From the NCBI GenBank assembly GCA_034003955.1, contig JAVEXO010000005.1:1-64000 (forward strand): 64,000 nt of DNA. Reading direction: 5' to 3'. This DNA comes from SZUA-370 sp034003955 (GTDB lineage Bacteria > Spirochaetota > Spirochaetia > Treponematales > UBA12059). Positions 46,670 through 58,889 of the stretch are shown one piece after another; positions within the stretch are counted from its first letter, which is position 1, and each line of letters opens with the position of its first letter. Position numbers and translations under genes: made by a program. The notes under the pieces were generated by a model. The model saw only the letters and a program-made list of their open reading frames with translations, searched no databases and was not told the origin of the DNA.

Positions 46670-47725
46670 ATGGCGCGTAAGAACCTGCTCAAGGGATTTA
46701 AAAGGCCGAAAGGCATTACGTATGAGCAGAGCGAAAGCTCTACCGATTACGGTAAATTCATAGCATATCCCTTCGAGCCCGGGTACGGTACCACTATCGG
46801 CAACACCCTGCGCCGTATACTCCTCTCGTCGATTCAGGGCTATGCCATAAGCGCCGTACGCATTACAAGAAATGACGCCGATGGTGCCCAGCACGTGGTT
46901 TCGTCAGAATTCGAGACGATACCGGGTGTGTCAGAGGACACCATAGAGCTCCTCAACAACCTCAAACAGTTGAGGCTACAGCTGCCCGACGATGAGGAAC
47001 AAGCAACATTCATGTATGAATTCGTTGGCCCTGGTACTATAGAGGGAACGGATCTCATGAAGGATAAGACCCTCAAGATCTTCAATCCACATACTCATAT
47101 AATGAGTCTGATGGAAGGGGTTAGGCTTGACTTTGAGATTCAGATTGACCTGGGTCGTGGCTACGTGCCAAGCGAGGTCAATGAGAAGTACATAGAGGTT
47201 GTCGGTACCATACCTATGGATGCGATCTTTTCTCCCGTGAGCAAGGCTCGATACTCTGTAGAGCCTACGCGAGTCGGGCATCGTTCTGACTACGACAAGC
47301 TCATTCTTGAGATATGGACCGATGGCACCCTCAAGCCAGAAGATGCGCTAGCAGAAGCCGCCAAGATTGCCAAGGATCATTTCTCAATCTTCGTCAATTT
47401 TGACGAAGGGGAAACGGGACTGGACGAAGAAAGCGACGAACTAGACGAGAGAATTAAGGCCATACTGGCTACTCCCGTTGAAGAACTAGAGCTGTCCGTT
47501 CGTTCTTCAAACTGTCTTAAGAACGCCAATATAAAGACTATAGGTGACTTAACGCGGAAGACAGAGGACGATATCGCCAAGACGAGGAACTTCGGTAAGA
47601 AGTCCTTGCAGGAGATCAAGGACCGCCTCAAAGAATGGAACCTGGGCCTTGGTATGACAGATTACGCCGAGCTTAGAGACCACTTGAAGCTAGAGAAGCA
47701 GAAGGAAGAGATCCATGAACCATAA
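46670..47725 (+). CDS. rpoA: RNA polymerase alpha subunit
   Basis: 351 residues from ATG 46670 (GGAG upstream; a GTG two codons earlier overlaps that site). N-terminal dimerisation domain with FEPGYGTTIGNTLRRILLSSIQG. C-terminal DNA-contact domain with ELELSVRSSNCLKNANIKTIGDL and TRNFGKKSLQEIKDRL. The 11-base overlap with rplQ indicates coupled translation. Confidence 0.98.
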   Translation: MARKNLLKGFKRPKGITYEQSESSTDYGKFIAYPFEPGYGTTIGNTLRRILLSSIQGYAISAVRITRNDADGAQHVVSSEFETIPGVSEDTIELLNNLKQLRLQLPDDEEQATFMYEFVGPGTIEGTDLMKDKTLKIFNPHTHIMSLMEGVRLDFEIQIDLGRGYVPSEVNEKYIEVVGTIPMDAIFSPVSKARYSVEPTRVGHRSDYDKLILEIWTDGTLKPEDALAEAAKIAKDHFSIFVNFDEGETGLDEESDELDERIKAILATPVEELELSVRSSNCLKNANIKTIGDLTRKTEDDIAKTRNFGKKSLQEIKDRLKEWNLGLGMTDYAELRDHLKLEKQKEEIHEP

Positions 47726-48260
47726 GAAGGGCTTTAACAAGCTAAACCGGAACGCCTCACATCGAAAGGCGCTTCTCCGGAACATGGCTACCGTCCTCTT
47801 CAAGCACGAGCGAATCGTTACGACTAAGGCGAAAGCCATTGAAGTCCGCAGGGTCGCCGAGAAGATGATTACCAGAGCCAAGATTGACAATGTCCATAAC
47901 AGGCGTGTTGTAGGCGAGAAGATCGCAGACCAGGAAATTCTGGCCAAGCTTTTTACAGACATCGGCCCAAGGATGAAGGATCGCAATGGCGGTTATACTC
48001 GTATCCTTAAGATTGGCTTTAGGGATGGAGACGTAGCGAGCATGGTCGTGCTTGAATTAGTCGACCATAAATTAGAAACCGATAGCAAGTCTGACAAGAA
48101 GAAGTCCGCGGACAAGCCTAAGAAGGCAGCGCCCAAGAAGGCCGAGCCCAAGACCGCTTCCAAGGCAAAGAAGCCAGACTTTAAGGCAAGCTCCAAGACA
48201 AAGGCACCGAGAGCAACCAAGAAGGCTGCTGAGCCTGCAGAAGTCAAGACGGCCGAGTAA
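47715..48260 (+). CDS. rplQ: 50S ribosomal protein L17 with Lys/Ala-rich tail
   Basis: 181 residues, against about 120-130 in E. coli. The first 118 are ordinary L17 (MNHKKGFNKLNRNASHRKALLRNMATVLFKHERIVTTKAKA). From about 120 the sequence is low-complexity KKAAPKKAEPKTASKAKK-like, probably a disordered basic tail on the ribosome surface. Overlaps rpoA. Confidence 0.96.
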   Translation: MNHKKGFNKLNRNASHRKALLRNMATVLFKHERIVTTKAKAIEVRRVAEKMITRAKIDNVHNRRVVGEKIADQEILAKLFTDIGPRMKDRNGGYTRILKIGFRDGDVASMVVLELVDHKLETDSKSDKKKSADKPKKAAPKKAEPKTASKAKKPDFKASSKTKAPRATKKAAEPAEVKTAE

Positions 48261-48274
48261 GGGGAGGAATCAAT

Positions 48275-48445
48275 ATGTCCAAGGCCCACCGTGGTAAGGG
48301 AATAGCCGATCAGAAAACTGGCCGTCGTGGTGATTGCCCCGTGTGCAAGCGTGGGGGAGTCAAGCTGCTTTACGAGCAGGAAATTGACGGTCAGAAGACG
48401 AAGATCTGCAAGATGTGCAAGGCTACCATAGCAAACAAGAAATAA
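48275..48445 (+). CDS. Small zinc-ribbon protein following rplQ
   Basis: 56 residues. MSKAHRGKGIADQKTGRRGDCPVCKRGG then KLLYEQEIDGQKTKICKMCKATIANKK: two CxxC pairs about 30 residues apart make a zinc ribbon, the rest is strongly basic. AGGGGAGG nine bases upstream fixes the start. Its place as the last gene of the ribosomal cluster, 14 bases after rplQ, and its charge suggest a ribosome- or RNA-associated role (inference). I do not know a named family. Confidence 0.8.
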   Translation: MSKAHRGKGIADQKTGRRGDCPVCKRGGVKLLYEQEIDGQKTKICKMCKATIANKK

Positions 48446-48492
48446 GTTACTAGAATACGACGTAAAACAAGGGATATTTTGACCCTGTTAAT

Positions 48493-48517
48493 GAAGGCCG
48501 CTATCATAGCGGCCTTC
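48493..48517 (+). terminator. Hairpin ending the ribosomal cluster
   Basis: GAAGGCCGCT-like arm at 48493-48502 pairs with 48508-48517 (10 bp, loop ATCAT). The T tract is weak (TTCCGTC), so termination may be partial. Confidence 0.6.
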
Positions 48518-48530
48518 CGTCGTCTCAGGC

Positions 48531-49466
48531 ATGGAGATAGGTTTGAGTACTCAGCGAGCAGAAAAAAAAGGTATTGAGACTGCCGGCATGCTCTATGGCA
48601 TAGGTGCTTACGGCCTGTGGGGTCTCTTCCCACTCTACTGGAAGCGCCTTTCAATGGTACCAGCACTACAGATACTCATGCACCGTGTAGCCTGGGCCTT
48701 CATTTTTACCATTATACTCTCAGTAGTCTTGGGTAAACGCAAGGCTATGGCGAGACTTTTAAAGGAACCAAGGCGGCTCCTGGCAACGATAGCCGCAGGA
48801 TTCTTAATATCGGCCAACTGGGGCATTTATATTTGGGCTGTAAATAGTGGAAGAATTATTGAGACGAGTATTGGATACTACCTTAACCCTATTGCCTCTG
48901 TCGCTCTTGGATCATTGCTTCTCAAGGAACGTCTCGATAAGGGCATAATCGCATCATCTGTCATAGCAATGATAGGCATAGCGGTCCTGACAATATCGTA
49001 TGGAAAGTTACCATGGATATCGTTAACACTGGCCGCCACCTTCTCTCTCTATGGCCTTATAAAGAAGATGGTAGGCCTGGACGCACTGGCAGGGCTGGCT
49101 ATGGAAACGGCTCCTGTCTTTCCTATAGCCATAGCCTACATAGTTGTAGAGCATCTTGCTGGAAGAGGCTCATTTGGCACTGTGGGTACCGTCGAGACTA
49201 GTATGTTGGCCTTGGCCGGAGCGGTAACCGCCATCCCGCTCTTTCTTTATGCAGAAGGACTCAAACGTATACCCCTTTCCAGGATGGGATTTCTTCAGTA
49301 CATATCCCCGACCGCACAGCTTACCCTTGGTGTTCTGGTGTTTGGAGAGAGCCTGGCAGGCGTCAAGGCCGTAGCGTTTGCCTTTATTGTTATCGCCTTA
49401 ATTGTCTTTGCCGTGACAAGGATTAAACCTAGAACCCATATAAAACCGAGCGAGCCAGGCCTATAA
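48531..49466 (+). CDS. rarD: RarD-like EamA/DMT-superfamily transporter
   Basis: 311 residues with about ten membrane helices in two EamA halves. GIGAYGLWGLFPLYWKRLSMVPALQILMHRVAWAF is the RarD-type opening. Substrate unknown; the family is thought to move amino acids or metabolites. Start uncertain: ATG 48531 has no ribosome site, while TTG 48543 has GGAG seven bases upstream, giving 307 residues. Convergent with hutI. Confidence 0.85.
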   Translation: MEIGLSTQRAEKKGIETAGMLYGIGAYGLWGLFPLYWKRLSMVPALQILMHRVAWAFIFTIILSVVLGKRKAMARLLKEPRRLLATIAAGFLISANWGIYIWAVNSGRIIETSIGYYLNPIASVALGSLLLKERLDKGIIASSVIAMIGIAVLTISYGKLPWISLTLAATFSLYGLIKKMVGLDALAGLAMETAPVFPIAIAYIVVEHLAGRGSFGTVGTVETSMLALAGAVTAIPLFLYAEGLKRIPLSRMGFLQYISPTAQLTLGVLVFGESLAGVKAVAFAFIVIALIVFAVTRIKPRTHIKPSEPGL

Positions 49467-49479
49467 GGCGAGCGACTGC

Positions 49480-50730
49480 CTACTCTCGTATACTTACAGT
49501 CTTGCCTCGTTTTATGACGGTATCTACGAGGTTCATACCAACGTGGTAGGCTAGGTGTTTGTATGAAGGTGCATCTAGAATAAGGATATCTGCCAGCTTT
49601 CCTTTTTCTATAGTGCCGCGATCGCTTGATAATCCTAAAGCTGCCGCTCCATTGAGCGTCATTGCTGTTAAGACCTCTTCCATAGACATGTTCATGTACA
49701 AGACCCCAAGCGCCATGGCCAAGGGTATGGCGTGGCTGTAGCATGATCCAGGATTGAAGTCGCTTGCTATGGCTACGGCAAGGCCATGGTCTATCATCAT
49801 GCGGGCGTTAGCGTAGGCTTCCTTAAGGGTAAAAGCGGTTATTGGTAGGCACGTGGCAACGACGCCAGCGCGTGCCATGGAGTCCAGGTCGGCGGGGGAT
49901 GCCTTGAGGAGGTGGTCTGCGCTGACTGCTCCTACTTCGGCCGCAAGTCCTGCTCCGCCTAAGGCAACGATTTCATCTGCATGAAGCTTGAGCTTGAAAC
50001 CTGCAGCCTTAGCGGCCTTTAGAAAGCGTCTTGAATCGTCCAGCTCGAATACACCCTTCTCGCAGAATATATCACAGAAGCTTGCAAGATTATTCTTAGC
50101 TACGACCGGCAATACATCGTGCAGGATGAAATCTATGTACGCCGATGGATCATTCTTGAACTCTGCTGGTACTGAATGAGGCCCCATGTATGTAGGTACT
50201 ATATCTACAGGCAGGCGTTTGTCGAGAATGTGCATAGTCTCAAGTTGCCTGAGCTCTGTATCCAGGTCCAGACCATAACCCGATTTGCCTTCTACTGTCG
50301 TGACGCCTAGTTCAAGCATTCTCTCAAGCCGTGGCGTAGCCGATGACAGTAGCTGTTCAAGGCTGGCCACTCGTGTGGCCTTTACTGTATTGGCTATGCC
50401 ACCCCCGCGGGCATGTATGTCCATGTAGGAGGCCCCTGCGGCGCGCCAGAAAAACTCATCGTCACGATAGCCGTGGAATACGAAGTGAGTATGAGAGTCT
50501 ACAAATCCCGGTATGACGGCCTTGCCTCCAGCATCGATTATTTCAGGGGCAGGCCCATCGATTCTGGGAAGTTTGTTAGAAGGTCCTGCCCAGACAATAT
50601 GTTCTATATCAACGGCAATCGTAGCCTTAGGTACTACAAGCAGTCTACCCATATCGGCTCCAGCTTGCGCCTTGTTTCCAAGCGCTGTCGAAAGCTCGCC
50701 TATATTTTTTATGAGTAGCGTTGCCTTCAT
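49480..50730 (-). CDS. hutI: Imidazolonepropionase
   Basis: 416 residues of the amidohydrolase superfamily. Metal site HTH in GFVDSHTHFVFHGYRDDEFFWRAAG (near 75-100), the GGGIANTVKATR loop, and DFNPGSCYSHAIPLAMALG near 325. It opens 4-imidazolone-5-propionate to N-formimino-glutamate, the third step of histidine degradation; hutH and hutU are downstream on the other strand. AAGGAG precedes the ATG. It follows the large PEPCK-like gene by 12 bases, so they are cotranscribed. Confidence 0.95.
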   Translation of the reverse strand: MKATLLIKNIGELSTALGNKAQAGADMGRLLVVPKATIAVDIEHIVWAGPSNKLPRIDGPAPEIIDAGGKAVIPGFVDSHTHFVFHGYRDDEFFWRAAGASYMDIHARGGGIANTVKATRVASLEQLLSSATPRLERMLELGVTTVEGKSGYGLDLDTELRQLETMHILDKRLPVDIVPTYMGPHSVPAEFKNDPSAYIDFILHDVLPVVAKNNLASFCDIFCEKGVFELDDSRRFLKAAKAAGFKLKLHADEIVALGGAGLAAEVGAVSADHLLKASPADLDSMARAGVVATCLPITAFTLKEAYANARMMIDHGLAVAIASDFNPGSCYSHAIPLAMALGVLYMNMSMEEVLTAMTLNGAAALGLSSDRGTIEKGKLADILILDAPSYKHLAYHVGMNLVDTVIKRGKTVSIRE

Positions 50731-50742
50731 TTTCTGCTCCTT

Positions 50743-54201
<3,459 letters not shown>

Positions 54202-54340
54202 GAAAGCCTCCGTTCGTCTGTTTGGAATGGCCTAAGGGTCATTTCTTATGGTAATGGAACTATGCCATTTATTCCATAGCTTAACGGAAAGCGATCCCTC
54301 TAGATGACGATGAGTGTACTCGTACAAGTATACAATGGTG

Positions 54341-54346
54341 TATTAT
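54341..54346 (+). promoter_or_regulatory. -10 element of the 194-residue gene, probably leaderless
   Basis: TATTAT lies eight bases before the ATG at 54355, within TATTATAAATAAGT. No Shine-Dalgarno sequence and no clear -35. The -10 to ATG spacing equals that of the gene at 2447. Confidence 0.45.
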
Positions 54347-54354
54347 AAATAAGT

Positions 54355-54939
54355 ATGACCAAAAGCGAACTGCAGGCATTAGTAGATATAATCCTTAACA
54401 AGGCTAGCCAGATGGAATTTGAGGTTATAGCCAAGGCTTGCGAGCGTAGACGGCAGGATATTGGCCGTTTCTCGAGCCTGGGGGGCTTTAACCCCAACGC
54501 CATGGCCGCTCAGATGGCCTCATCGGTACAGGAAGGCGTCGCATCAAGCATGGAAGGCCTCCGGAGCACGGTGCGTGAGTATGTTGCGCGCATCGTCAGG
54601 CAGAAAGAACCAGGCGCCAGCGATGAGGAGATAGAGGCATTGCTCGACCAGGTACTGCCAGACAGGACGGAAGCCAAACCGGACGATGACTCTGATACCA
54701 TGACGAGTGGCTTGCCTCCCGAGGCTCTTGCCATCATGGTGCGAGATTTTTGTGACTTTTCCTTAGGAATGATGCCGCCATCAAAGCAGCAGGAATTATG
54801 GGAGCAGATACAGAATTGGCAGGATGCATACTGGAAGACCTTTGGTCCTGAGCTCAGGGCTTTCATAAAGGCCAGACTTGAAGGCAGGCTTCCTGAGGAT
54901 GAATTCTGGTCTGCTGTCTTCAGTATTCTAGGTATATAG
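54355..54939 (+). CDS. Hypothetical protein, acidic and helical
   Basis: 194 residues, soluble, rich in Glu, Asp and Met, with predicted helices throughout. A Pro-rich acidic linker sits near 105-125 (LPDRTEAKPDDDSDTM), dividing two halves; the second ends in ELRAFIKARLEGRLPEDEFWSAVFSILGI. I do not recognise a family. Divergent from the PEPCK-like gene and upstream of hutH. The start codon has a -10 box but no ribosome site. No catalytic motif is visible. Confidence 0.75.
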   Translation: MTKSELQALVDIILNKASQMEFEVIAKACERRRQDIGRFSSLGGFNPNAMAAQMASSVQEGVASSMEGLRSTVREYVARIVRQKEPGASDEEIEALLDQVLPDRTEAKPDDDSDTMTSGLPPEALAIMVRDFCDFSLGMMPPSKQQELWEQIQNWQDAYWKTFGPELRAFIKARLEGRLPEDEFWSAVFSILGI

Positions 54940-54997
54940 GCAGCACTATAGTATCAGCCTCACCTCCCTCTAGCGCCTCGCTTCGCTTGGGCTGGCG

Positions 54998-55006
54998 TGG
55001 TATACT
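54998..55006 (+). promoter_or_regulatory. Extended -10 promoter of hutH
   Basis: TGG TATACT, about 62 bases before the hutH ATG. A good extended -10; the -35 is weak. Confidence 0.5.
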
Positions 55007-55068
55007 GTCGATGCAACGAATCTAAAGCCGGCTACATGGTGCCGGCGCGCAAATGAAAGGTATTCTTA

Positions 55069-56619
55069 ATGGAGACTGTTGTTCTTGATGGGCGCGAGGC
55101 TACTATAAAGGATGTTGTGCTGGTGGCACGCTACGGGGCTCAAGCAGAGCTGGCTATGGAGGCTGTGCCAAGGATAGAGGCATCGCGTGATGTGGTAGAG
55201 CGTTGCGTCAATGAGTCATTGATTCGATACGGCATAACGACTGGCTTTGGAAAATTCTGCGACGTCGTCATAAACCAGGAAAGCAACGAGACCCTCCAGC
55301 GCAACCTCATTATGAGTCATGCCGTGGGAATAGGAAACCCGCTGCCTACAGAGGTGGTGAGGGCGATGATGTTGCTGCGGGCCAATGCCTTGGCCGTAGG
55401 CGACTCAGGCGCCAGATTGTCTACCGTCATGGCGCTTTTAGACATGCTCAATGCCGGTATAGTCCCTGTAGTTCCTGAGAAGGGCTCGCTTGGAGCCTCT
55501 GGAGATCTGGCTCCGCTGGCCCACATGGCCCTGGCCTTATGCGGCATGGGTGAATGCTTCTATAAAGGCGTTCGTAGACAAGCCTCCCATGCTCTGGCAG
55601 ACGCCGGGCTTGAACCTGTTGTCCTGGCAGCCAAAGAGGGCTTAGCTCTTATAAATGGCACCCAGTGTATGAGCGCCGTGGCCAGCCTCGCGTCATTTGA
55701 TGCATGGAATCTAGCCCGCTCGGCCGACGTCATAGCCGCGCTTACTATGCAGGCTCTTAGAGGCATAACGGATGCCTACGACCCGAGGGTGCACGAGGCT
55801 CGTGGTCAATACGGCCAGATAGAGTGTGCCGCAAACCTGCGAGCATTGCTAACAGGCTCTACCTGCACGACGCGGCAAGGCCAGGAGCGGGTACAGGACC
55901 CATACACACTCCGGTGCATCCCCCAGATTCACGGAGCCTCACGGGATGCCATAGGCTATGTCTTCGATATAGTATCAAGGGAGATAAATGCCGCAACAGA
56001 CAATCCTCTCATTTTTATAAACCCTGACGATCCATCGGGAGGCGATATAATCTCTGGCGGCAATTTCCACGGCCAACCCGTGGCTCTAGCCATGGACTTC
56101 CTGGGTATTGCGGTGGCTGAATTAGCCAATGTATCCGAGCGCCGCATAGAGCGACTTGTCAACCCCTCTCTTTCCAATGGCCTTCCCGCATTCCTTGTCA
56201 AGGATGGAGGACTCAACTCAGGCTTCATGATAATCCAGTACAGCGCAGCATCCTTGGTATCGGAAAACAAGGTGTTGGCCCATCCGGCCAGTGTCGATTC
56301 AATCCCGTCTAGCGCCAATCAGGAAGACCACGTTTCTATGGGCACCATAGCCGCACGCAAGGCCCGTGAAATTCTTGGTAATTCACGCTCTGTGCTGGCT
56401 CTGGAATTGTTGACAGCCTGCCAGGCCGTAGACATGCGCGGAGGACCTGGAAGTTTGTCTCCAGCCACCGCCGCCGCGTATCGTGTCTTGCGCTCAGCTG
56501 TGCCCATGGTGGAGAAGGATAGGATAATGCAGGATGATATCCAGGCAGCTATAGCATTAGTAGCAGACGGTGCTATTTTGCGTGCGGCAGAGGATGCGAT
56601 GGATTTGGGAGAAGTGTAA
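55069..56619 (+). CDS. hutH: Histidine ammonia-lyase
   Basis: 516 residues. The Ala-Ser-Gly triad that forms the MIO cofactor is at 143-145 in GSLGASGDLAPLAHMAL. RVQDPYTLRCIPQIHGASRD and GGNFHGQPVALAMD are also conserved. Deaminates histidine to urocanate, the first step of the hut pathway. AAAGG lies eight bases before the ATG. Downstream comes a repeat array, then the inserted cysKE block that separates it from hutU. Confidence 0.96.
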   Translation: METVVLDGREATIKDVVLVARYGAQAELAMEAVPRIEASRDVVERCVNESLIRYGITTGFGKFCDVVINQESNETLQRNLIMSHAVGIGNPLPTEVVRAMMLLRANALAVGDSGARLSTVMALLDMLNAGIVPVVPEKGSLGASGDLAPLAHMALALCGMGECFYKGVRRQASHALADAGLEPVVLAAKEGLALINGTQCMSAVASLASFDAWNLARSADVIAALTMQALRGITDAYDPRVHEARGQYGQIECAANLRALLTGSTCTTRQGQERVQDPYTLRCIPQIHGASRDAIGYVFDIVSREINAATDNPLIFINPDDPSGGDIISGGNFHGQPVALAMDFLGIAVAELANVSERRIERLVNPSLSNGLPAFLVKDGGLNSGFMIIQYSAASLVSENKVLAHPASVDSIPSSANQEDHVSMGTIAARKAREILGNSRSVLALELLTACQAVDMRGGPGSLSPATAAAYRVLRSAVPMVEKDRIMQDDIQAAIALVADGAILRAAEDAMDLGEV

Positions 56620-56621
56620 CG

Positions 56622-56867
56622 AAGAGGATACGAAAAGATTTGGGAAGAGGATAAGAGGATAAGAGAGATGAAAGAGTTAAAAAGAAGAGAGAAGAGAGAA
56701 GAGAATTAGGAATTTGGGCCACAGAGGCACGGAGAAGATGAAGTAAGAGGATACGATAAGATTTGGGAAGAGGATAAGAGGATAAGAGAGATGAAAGAGT
56801 TAAAAAGAAGAGAGAAGAGAGAAGAGAGAAGAGAGAAGAGAGAAGAGAGAAGAGAGGGGGGCATGTC
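56622..56867 (+). repeat. Tandem 123-bp purine repeat with one CACAGAG core and a 7-bp microsatellite (copy 5)
   Basis: Two units start at 56622 and 56745 with AAGAGGATACGA and share about 75 bases almost exactly. The first holds two copies of AGAGAAG and then the core at 56709-56740 (CCACAGAGGCACGGAG). The second ends in six copies of AGAGAAG (56811-56852) and a G run. No credible gene between hutH and the IS remnant. Confidence 0.85.
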
Positions 56868-56874
56868 AAGCCTT

Positions 56875-56994
56875 GGGCCTGTAACGAATTTTGTGTAAAC
56901 GGCTATACTATTCTAAGGAGAGAATATGGCCATTTCCAAAGACGTTCTGGATGAATTGATGAAGAATTATAAAGAGCCTGAAGGGTCATCATAG
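56875..56994 (+). mobile_element. IS256-family left-end remnant
   Basis: A terminal-repeat-like sequence at 56875-56900 (ending TTTTGTGTAAAC) is followed by AAGGAG and a 22-codon frame at 56926-56994, MAISKDVLDELMKNYKEPEG then a stop. This is the N-terminus of IS256/Mutator-type transposases (family pattern from memory). Everything after codon 22 is missing. Confidence 0.65.
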
Positions 56995-57005
56995 TTCCTA
57001 TCAGT

Positions 57006-57944
57006 TTATGTCGACATGGAGGGTTCCTCGAAGAGCCAGGTGGTGAGGTAGCGCTCTCCTGAGTCTGGGAGAATTACGACTATTACCTTGCTGGCGCTCT
57101 CCGGCCGTCTAGCAACCTCGAGGGCAGCCCATGCTGCGGCTCCCGATGAAATTCCGACGAGCAGTCCTTCTTCCCTGGCTAGGCGGCGGGCGGTTACTCC
57201 GGCGTCGTTTTGCCTAGCTAGAATCACTTCGTCTATCAAGACGGCGCTGTACACTCCGGGTACGAAGCCGGCGCCTATGCCCTGCATCTTATGCGGACCC
57301 GGGTTGCCGCCTGATAGCACCGGCGAATCATTCGGTTCAACGGCTATAGCCTTAAACGATGGCTTGCGCGGCTTAATAGCCTTGGCGATACCTGTTATGG
57401 TACCACCGGTGCCGACCCCGGCTACGATGATGTCCACCTTGCCATCGGTGTCATTCCATATTTCCTCCGCCGTTGTCCTGGCGTGAATCTCTGGATTCGC
57501 AGGGTTGTCGAACTGCATAGGCATGAATGCTCCTGGAATGGAAGCAACGATTTCTTTAGCCTTGTCTATAGCGCCTCTCATGCCCTTAAGGCCTTCGGTT
57601 AGCACGAGCTCGGCGCCATAGGCGATGAGTAGTTTTCGGCGCTCGACGCTCATTGTCTCTGGCATGGACAGGATGATTCGGTAGCCCTTGGAGGCGGCAA
57701 CCGCTGCCAGCGCTACGCCGGTGTTGCCCGATGTCGGCTCGACGATGACGGAGCCTTTCTTGAGCACCCCCGACTTCTCCGCATCCTCTATCATCGCGAG
57801 GCCTATCCTGTCCTTGATACTCGAGAACGGATTGAACGACTCAACCTTGGCGAGCACGATGGCTCCCGGGGCCGCGCCATCTGCGTTGACTCGAATGAGC
57901 GGAGTGTTTCCTATCAGGTCGGTTATCTTTCGGGCGTACTTCAT
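57006..57944 (-). CDS. cysK: Cysteine synthase (O-acetylserine sulfhydrylase)
   Basis: 312 residues. PLP lysine K44 in SFNPFSSIKDRIG, phosphate loop TSGNTGVALA near 68-77, and GVGTGGTITGIAKAIKP near 175-191. Makes cysteine from O-acetylserine and sulfide. AAGGAG precedes the ATG. 30 bases downstream of the serine acetyltransferase gene that supplies its substrate. Confidence 0.95.
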   Translation of the reverse strand: MKYARKITDLIGNTPLIRVNADGAAPGAIVLAKVESFNPFSSIKDRIGLAMIEDAEKSGVLKKGSVIVEPTSGNTGVALAAVAASKGYRIILSMPETMSVERRKLLIAYGAELVLTEGLKGMRGAIDKAKEIVASIPGAFMPMQFDNPANPEIHARTTAEEIWNDTDGKVDIIVAGVGTGGTITGIAKAIKPRKPSFKAIAVEPNDSPVLSGGNPGPHKMQGIGAGFVPGVYSAVLIDEVILARQNDAGVTARRLAREEGLLVGISSGAAAWAALEVARRPESASKVIVVILPDSGERYLTTWLFEEPSMST

Positions 57945-57974
57945 CGCGTTCTCCTTCCCTGTCCATAGTCAGCT

Positions 57975-58889
57975 TTAACAGCCATCACTCATTCGCTTCT
58001 CACCCTCGCCACAGGCTATGATGAAATCACCCTGGGGCACGTATACTCTTGAGTAAGGCGGAAGCGATGAGGTGAGCCACACATTGCCGCCTATGACACA
58101 ACCTTTTGCTATGATCGTGTCGCCTCCCAGTATCGTGGCGCCTGAGTATATAGTCACGTCGTCCTCGATGGTGGGGTGACGCATCATGTTACCTTTGCTC
58201 TTCTTGACGCTTAAGGCGCCGAGGGTGACTCCCTGGTATAGTTTCACTCTTGCTCCTATAACGCTTGTCTCACCTATGACCACACCGGTGCCGTGGTCGA
58301 GGAAGAAGCGCTCGCCTATAGTCGCTCCCGGATGAATATCGATGCCCGTCTTACCATGCACATATTCGCTCATCATGCGGGGAATAAGGGGTACCTTAAG
58401 CTCCCATAGTTTGTGAGCGAAGCGGTACACCGTAATGGCCTCGAGCCCGGGATAGGAAAGTATTACTTCCTCTATTGATTTTGCCGCGGGATCACCGTCA
58501 AAGCTGGCCTGCACGTCGGTCATAAGCACGCGCCGTATGGCCGGCAACGATTCAAAAAATTCCTGCACAAGCTCGCTCGCTTCTATGTGGCAAGCAGCCG
58601 GGCAACCGGACTTACCATCTAATCGATAGCGGTATTCAAGGCTCTTGGCGCATTCTTCAATGAGGGCTCCCGCTGTGCGGTGGGCCAGCTCGCCTATCAC
58701 ATAGGGCATTGTGCTATCATTGATGCCATCTTCCTGCCTGTAGCCGGGAAAGGCTAAAGTCTCAAGATCGGCCACGATGGCGTGGACGGCTTCCTTGGAA
58801 GGCAGGTTCTTGCCCGCTCGGTGGTTTATGCCGCCGTCAAGGTCATAGGATGCTATGAGCGCTTCTATGGCACCGTCGAATCGTTTCAT
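57975..58889 (-). CDS. cysE: Serine O-acetyltransferase (EpsC/CysE type)
   Basis: 304 residues, longer than E. coli CysE and like the SatA/EpsC branch. Left-handed beta-helix hexapeptides from about 195 (GIDIHPGATIGERFFLDHGTGVVIGETSVIG) with the catalytic histidine in DHGTGVVIGE. Makes O-acetylserine for CysK next door. No ribosome site is visible before the ATG; an AT-rich stretch with TATAAA lies about 12-18 bases upstream. Confidence 0.93.
   Translation of the reverse strand: MKRFDGAIEALIASYDLDGGINHRAGKNLPSKEAVHAIVADLETLAFPGYRQEDGINDSTMPYVIGELAHRTAGALIEECAKSLEYRYRLDGKSGCPAACHIEASELVQEFFESLPAIRRVLMTDVQASFDGDPAAKSIEEVILSYPGLEAITVYRFAHKLWELKVPLIPRMMSEYVHGKTGIDIHPGATIGERFFLDHGTGVVIGETSVIGARVKLYQGVTLGALSVKKSKGNMMRHPTIEDDVTIYSGATILGGDTIIAKGCVIGGNVWLTSSLPPYSRVYVPQGDFIIACGEGEKRMSDGC

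Noticed and set aside
56811..56852. CRISPR-like tandem repeat
   Set aside because: The 7-bp units have no spacers and no cas genes are present; it is a microsatellite.
56573..56869. Serine/leucine-rich minus-strand frame after hutH, and similar frames at 32277-32679, 34183-34575 and 59684-60279
   Set aside because: They translate the purine/pyrimidine repeats, giving runs such as LSSLFF or LCVSVPLWF, and have no start signals.
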